A stretch of 8,313 nt of DNA, taken from the NCBI GenBank assembly GCA_030043175.1, contig JASHYD010000180.1, positions 1-8,313 on the forward strand, given 5' to 3'. Of this stretch, positions 5,355 to 8,313 are shown in pieces. Made by a program: the position numbers and the translations under genes. This DNA is from Xanthobacteraceae bacterium. Its GTDB lineage: Bacteria; Pseudomonadota; Alphaproteobacteria; Rhizobiales; Xanthobacteraceae. The notes beneath the pieces are model-generated. The model was not told the DNA's origin and did no database searches. It saw only the letters and a program-made list of their open reading frames with translations. The first letter of the stretch is position 1; every line of letters starts with the position of its first letter.

Positions 5355-6356
5355 TCAGTCTCTCTGTGCGGGAGCGTGCGCCAGAATTTCCAAGAGCCGC
5401 CTGATTTCACGATGCTGCACGGCCTGCGCATCAACCCATTCGCGAATCAGCTGTTGCTCGCCGCGCATGTGCACAACCAGGCCCTGGATCGCCTCGGCGA
5501 GGTTGGCCATGGCGCTGGTTGCCCCTTTGCTTGGAGCGCTGTCCGTCATAACGTCGCGCAAGCGCTCGATCACCGCGCGAATTTCGCCGCTCGCATTCCC
5601 TGCCGAGGAGGGTGCGGTTTCGGACGTGCCGCCGAGATCGCGGACCGTGGTGGCGAGCCAGTCTTCAAGATCGGTGTAGAAGCGGTTCTGTGCCTGAGAG
5701 GTTTGCAGATCGAGAAATCCCAGGACGAGCGAACCGGCGAGGCCGAAGAGTGATGAGGAGAACGAGATCCCCATGCCGCCGAGCGGCGCCGCCAATCCGT
5801 CCCTGAGAGCATCGAACATGGCGCCGGCATCGCCGCCGACCTTTAACCCTTTAATAACGGTGCCGACCGAGCCCACCGTCTCAATCAAACCCCAGAAGGT
5901 TCCGAGCAGCCCGAGAAATATCAGAAGTCCCGTCATGTAGCGCGACATGTCGCGCGCCTCGTCGAGCCGCGTGCCGATCGAATCGAGAAGACTCTTCATG
6001 GTTTGCGACGAAATCGCCATCCGGCCGGCATGGTCCCCGAGAATCGCAGCCATCGGAGCCAACAGCACCGGCGGGCGCTCGATGGCGAGCCCAGGATCGG
6101 CGAGGCGGAAACTATTCACCCACGCGATCTCGGGGAATAATCGGATCACCTGGCGGAAGGCCAACAGGATGCCGATCAGAAGCACGCCGATGATGAGAGC
6201 GTTGAGCCCCGGATTCGCTAGAAACGCCGCCCAGATCTGGCGGTTTAGAATAACCACGAGCAACCCGCCGAGGACGAGGAAAACCAGCATCCGCAAGACG
6301 AAGATACGTGGGGATGATACCTTGAATGGGTCGATATCGTGTTGGTGCTTTACCAT
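5355..6356 (-). CDS. MotA/TolQ/ExbB-like proton-channel protein
   Basis: The 333-residue inner-membrane protein has four probable helices: two N-terminal (about 17-38 and 51-70) and two that form the MotA/TolQ/ExbB core (about 138-160 and 190-216). The core shows LIFLGLLGTFWGLIETVG (145-162) and the small-residue-rich APLGGMGISFSSSLFGLAG (190-208). These belong to the family whose pentamers surround a MotB/TolR/ExbD dimer and use proton flow. A cytoplasmic C-terminal part (about 220-333) is helical and charged. The loop between helices 2 and 3 is short (about 67 residues), closer to TolQ/ExbB than to flagellar MotA. The ATG at 6356 follows GGCGGA by 8 bases. It is first in an operon with the MotB-like gene and probably has its own promoter. 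Confidence 0.87.
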   Translation of the reverse strand: MVKHQHDIDPFKVSSPRIFVLRMLVFLVLGGLLVVILNRQIWAAFLANPGLNALIIGVLLIGILLAFRQVIRLFPEIAWVNSFRLADPGLAIERPPVLLAPMAAILGDHAGRMAISSQTMKSLLDSIGTRLDEARDMSRYMTGLLIFLGLLGTFWGLIETVGSVGTVIKGLKVGGDAGAMFDALRDGLAAPLGGMGISFSSSLFGLAGSLVLGFLDLQTSQAQNRFYTDLEDWLATTVRDLGGTSETAPSSAGNASGEIRAVIERLRDVMTDSAPSKGATSAMANLAEAIQGLVVHMRGEQQLIREWVDAQAVQHREIRRLLEILAHAPAQRD

Positions 6357-6408
6357 GCAAAAATTCCGCCCCCGACCTTAAGCTTCGATCCCCGTATATA
6401 TGTCACAA

Positions 6409-6417
6409 TTTATATCA
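6409..6417 (-). promoter_or_regulatory. Possible extended -10 promoter of the MotA/MotB-like operon
   Basis: Read on the minus strand, TGATATAAA is an extended -10 (TGnTATAAA, with 5 of 6 to TATAAT). No clear -35 is seen at the right distance. Initiation near 6402 would leave a leader of about 46 bases. The block 6390-6423 is strikingly AT-rich for this genome, and a second TATATA lies at 6395-6400. The -10 is immediately next to the U-tract of the suhB terminator. Confidence 0.35.
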
Positions 6418-6423
6418 AAAATA

Positions 6424-6487
6424 CGGGCGAGTGGGCCTGGCGGACGCAGAATTGAGCACAGATTGCGGTACATTTAGGGCTCGCCCG
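6424..6487 (-). terminator. suhB terminator-like inverted repeat with 48-base loop
   Basis: Read on the minus strand, CGGGCGAG (6487-6480) starts 6 bases after the suhB stop. It pairs with CTCGCCCG (6431-6424) across 48 bases and is followed by TATTTTTGATAT. The stem is all strong pairs and the T-run follows on the minus strand only, as for intrinsic termination of suhB. The loop is unusually long and may fold further. Confidence 0.5.
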
Positions 6488-6493
6488 AAATAC

Positions 6494-7318
6494 TCAATTG
6501 CGCGCCTCCTTCATTGGCCGGGGTCCTTCACAGGCTTCTTTGAGCAGTTGCACCAAGGCCTTGTGCAGGAACTCGTTGCCGGCGATGACTTGGCGCTTGG
6601 TGAAGAAGCCGTCACCGCCGTCGAGGTCGGTGGCGAAGCCGCCGGCCTCTCGCACCATCAAAACGCCGGCCGCCATATCCCAGGGCGAAAGGTCGCGTTC
6701 CCAGAACGCATCGAATCGTCCTGCTGCCACCCACGCGAGGTCGAGCGCCGCGGCGCCAAACCGTCGCACACCCGCCACCTGCTCCTGCACGGCGGCGATT
6801 TCATTGCGGAATAGGGCGCGATCGCCGCGGCCCATATGTGGCATTCCGCACGCCACGACGGCGTCCGACAGCCGCCGTCTGGCGGCGACCCGCAGGCGCT
6901 GGTCGTTCAAGAACGCACCTTTGCCGCGTTCGGCCAGGAAGAGTTCCTCGTTGGCGGGATTGTAGATGACGCCCGCAACGATCGTGCCTTCGCGCTCGAG
7001 CGCAATCGAAATCGCGAATTGCGGGATCCCGTGCAGGAAATTCGTGGTTCCGTCGAGCGGATCGACGATCCAGCAATGGGACTTGTCGCCGCCCTCCCGA
7101 CGGCCGCCCTCTTCGCCGAGAAAGCTGTAGCCCGGTCTCGCTTTGGTGAGGTCCGTGTACAGAATCTCTTCGGCACGGCGGTCTGCCGCGGTGACGAAAT
7201 TCGCCGGACCCTTCATCGACACCTGCAGGTTCTCGACTTCGCCGTAGTCGCGCTTGAGACTGCGGCCGGCCTTTCGTGCCGCCGAGGTCATAACGTTCAG
7301 CAGTGCGGACCGAAGCAT
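6494..7318 (-). CDS. suhB: Inositol monophosphatase family protein (SuhB/ImpA-like)
   Basis: The 274-residue cytoplasmic magnesium-dependent sugar-phosphatase family member has every motif: metal ligand Glu69 in FLGEEGG, the DPLDGT signature (86-91) in WIVDPLDGTTNFLHG, and the C-terminal WD (Trp213-Asp214) in SPWDMAAG. Asp46 in FVTAADRRAE is also conserved. It should hydrolyse myo-inositol phosphates or related substrates (3'-phosphoadenosine phosphate or fructose bisphosphate in some members). SuhB homologs can also act in rRNA antitermination; which role applies here is unknown. The ATG at 7318 (MLRSALLNVM) matches usual family starts. A TTG at 7360 would add 14 atypical residues. It precedes the MotA/MotB-like operon on the same strand, separated by a probable terminator. 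In related rhizobia I recall efp upstream; it is not here. Confidence 0.93.
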   Translation of the reverse strand: MLRSALLNVMTSAARKAGRSLKRDYGEVENLQVSMKGPANFVTAADRRAEEILYTDLTKARPGYSFLGEEGGRREGGDKSHCWIVDPLDGTTNFLHGIPQFAISIALEREGTIVAGVIYNPANEELFLAERGKGAFLNDQRLRVAARRRLSDAVVACGMPHMGRGDRALFRNEIAAVQEQVAGVRRFGAAALDLAWVAAGRFDAFWERDLSPWDMAAGVLMVREAGGFATDLDGGDGFFTKRQVIAGNEFLHKALVQLLKEACEGPRPMKEARN

Positions 7319-7641
7319 CGCGGATTCTTTCAGCCGCCGCCCTCCGTACCCGGCGGGCAATCGGGGGCGGTCTTGCGTTACCTCTCCGTTTCCGAGCGCG
7401 GGGTAGAGCCGGGCGCGCTCAGGTCATGCAGCGGCTGCGTCAGCCGCCATGCCCCTCAAAGCGGCGGCGCTCCCGGCGCCTACCCCCCTACCGTTCCCCG
7501 CAGCGCGCATCGCCCGCTTCTGTTCGTACGAGCCGGCACGATCGGGCGCTGCTCGGCAAAGGCGGCCGGGACGCCCGCCCTCCCCAGGAGAGCGCAAGGG
7601 GGGCGAACGCAGGGGTGATGTGCATGCGGCATGCCGCAGCG
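7319..7641. other. GC-rich spacer with stacked palindromes
   Basis: No credible gene lies in these 323 bases. GCGGCTG (7431-7437) and CAGCCGC (7441-7447) form a tight hairpin with a CGT loop, flanked by CATG on both sides. TGCGGCATGCCGCA (7625-7638) is a perfect 14-base palindrome just past the MFS stop. No good suhB promoter is recognisable. C-rich runs and palindromes of this kind are typical of interspersed repeats in rhizobial chromosomes. Confidence 0.45.
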
Positions 7642-7705
7642 TCAAGAGACGCCTTTGGCGTCCCCCACGCGCGCAGGCGCGCCCAGTCGCGGCGAAAGTG
7701 CGGGG
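7625..7705. repeat. Probable interspersed GC-rich palindromic repeat overlapping the MFS gene end
   Basis: The segment contains a 14-base palindrome (7625-7638), the hairpin GACGCC (7648-7653)/GGCGTC (7657-7662) and a GCGCGC-A-GGCGCGC near-palindrome (about 7670-7682). A GGGGGTTGG run follows at about 7701-7709. The translated form (TPALSPRLGAPARVGDAKGV) recalls the 'NPHPALSP' tails that short repeats add to many rhizobial proteins. Copy number cannot be tested from one window. Confidence 0.4.
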
Positions 7706-8313
7706 GTTGGAGTTGCGGCGGGGTCGCCTTTCTGCGCCCTCCGGTGCGAGCGTTCACTTCGACTCTGCCCACTGGCTTCGGCGCCGGTAGCTGTGGCGGG
7801 GGAGGGGCGCGCCGTTCGTGCCACGCGGTAGTACCGCCGAAGGAGCGCCAAGGCCGCCGCGGCCCCGGGCAGCGACAGCGCAATCCCGAGCCAGATGGGC
7901 GCGCCGGCCCAGAGCAGGACAGCGACGGCTATGCACGCGCCCGCTGCCCCGGCATCCCAGCCGCCCTCGGTGGCGATGTGAAAACGCAGTGCACAAGGCG
8001 ACCCTTTCGCTTGATTGTACACGGCCGTCATCAGGGTCGGGACGTAAAGGGCCGGCACCAGCGCGCCCGCGGCGTTGGCCACGACCGCAAGGACCGGATC
8101 GGTGCTGCTGCCGGTACGCAGAGCGATTACGGCCGCCAGCAAACCGGTTGCAAGCCACACGGCACGCTCGCCGTGGCCTGCGTCGATATAGCGGCCGAGA
8201 AGGAGCCCGCTCGCGGCGCCGACCAGGGCGGCGAGCGCCATTGCGCCGCCATACGCGGTGAAGCTTTCGCCAAGCGCCAGGAAGAGCGCCATCTGCCAGA
8301 CAAAATAAAAGCC
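7642..8313 (-). CDS. MFS transporter, C-terminal part (5' end outside the window)
   Basis: The frame is open from the right edge to a TGA at 7644-7642, giving 223 visible residues. The protein is hydrophobic with about five or six helices. The cytoplasmic loop SGLLLGRYIDAGHGER fits the MFS motif A copy between helices 8 and 9. The segment ALYVPTLMTAVYNQAKGSPC and the final helix pair fit the C-terminal half of a 12-helix transporter. The substrate is unknown. The fold ends near ALALLRRYY, and the last 55 or so residues are a polar Pro/Ala/Arg-rich tail unlike MFS proteins, coded by what seems to be repeat sequence. The stop lies within the repeat hairpin region. No start codon or promoter is in the window. 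Confidence 0.72.
   Translation of the reverse strand, partial: GFYFVWQMALFLALGESFTAYGGAMALAALVGAASGLLLGRYIDAGHGERAVWLATGLLAAVIALRTGSSTDPVLAVVANAAGALVPALYVPTLMTAVYNQAKGSPCALRFHIATEGGWDAGAAGACIAVAVLLWAGAPIWLGIALSLPGAAAALALLRRYYRVARTARPSPATATGAEASGQSRSERSHRRAQKGDPAATPTPALSPRLGAPARVGDAKGVS

Noticed and set aside
4318..6356. Zorya anti-phage system (ZorA/ZorB are also MotA/MotB-like)
   Set aside because: No ZorC, ZorD or ZorE-like gene is beside the pair, the MotA-like protein lacks the very long tail of ZorA, and the neighbours are housekeeping genes.
7319..7360. TTG start for suhB at 7360
   Set aside because: The added residues are atypical for the family, while the ATG at 7318 gives the usual N-terminus.
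6836..7618. 260-codon frame on the plus strand
   Set aside because: Mostly antisense to suhB, whose three catalytic motifs show which strand codes.
1..8313. CRISPR array, tRNA, rRNA or riboswitch
   Set aside because: No regularly spaced direct repeats, no tRNA T-arm and acceptor pattern, no rRNA-like segment and no recognised riboswitch core were seen on either strand.

Overview
The window looks like a chromosomal segment of a high-GC alphaproteobacterium, most likely order Hyphomicrobiales (Bradyrhizobium/Rhodoplanes/Xanthobacteraceae-like). Four things point there: a DUF1192 protein, an RcdA/DUF1465 protein, a cysteine-free L31 (rpmE), and a MotA/MotB-like pair next to an inositol-monophosphatase-family gene. 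No database search was possible. Family calls rest on motifs and remembered family sequences.

Region 1 (1-645) is an IS200/IS605-type insertion sequence. The start of a tnpB gene leaves the window on the left (minus strand). A small 66-codon ORF sits just upstream and overlaps the tnpB start in a TGATG junction. A badly decayed tnpA (HUH transposase) points the other way, carrying several frameshifts and a stop and lacking its catalytic tyrosine region.

Region 2 (646-2058) starts with a good sigma70-type promoter and the small DUF1192 gene. About 500 bases without a recognisable gene follow. Their right half holds what looks like an undescribed small RNA (about 1277-1375): three CCUCC-like anti-Shine-Dalgarno motifs, one in a hairpin loop, then a strong intrinsic terminator. 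rcdA, which encodes a proteolysis adaptor for the cell-cycle regulator CtrA in Caulobacter, follows.

Region 3 (2059-4299) has rpmE (ribosomal protein L31, minus strand), convergent with rcdA. It is divergent from a complete 605-residue MsbA-like half-transporter with fused membrane and ATPase domains.

Region 4 (4318-7318) is read on the minus strand: suhB (inositol monophosphatase family), then a two-gene operon of a MotA/TolQ/ExbB-like channel protein and a MotB/OmpA-like stator protein with a long coiled coil. The pair looks like a non-flagellar, proton-driven envelope machine. A terminator-like inverted repeat with a long loop separates suhB from the operon, and its U-tract overlaps the probable operon promoter.

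Region 5 (7319-8313) is a GC-rich spacer full of palindromes, then the C-terminal part of an MFS transporter running off the right edge. The last 50 or so codons of that transporter read through what looks like an interspersed GC-rich repeat.

The strongest candidates for something undescribed are the small RNA at 1277-1375, the small ORF coupled to tnpB, and the MotAB-like pair of unknown function.
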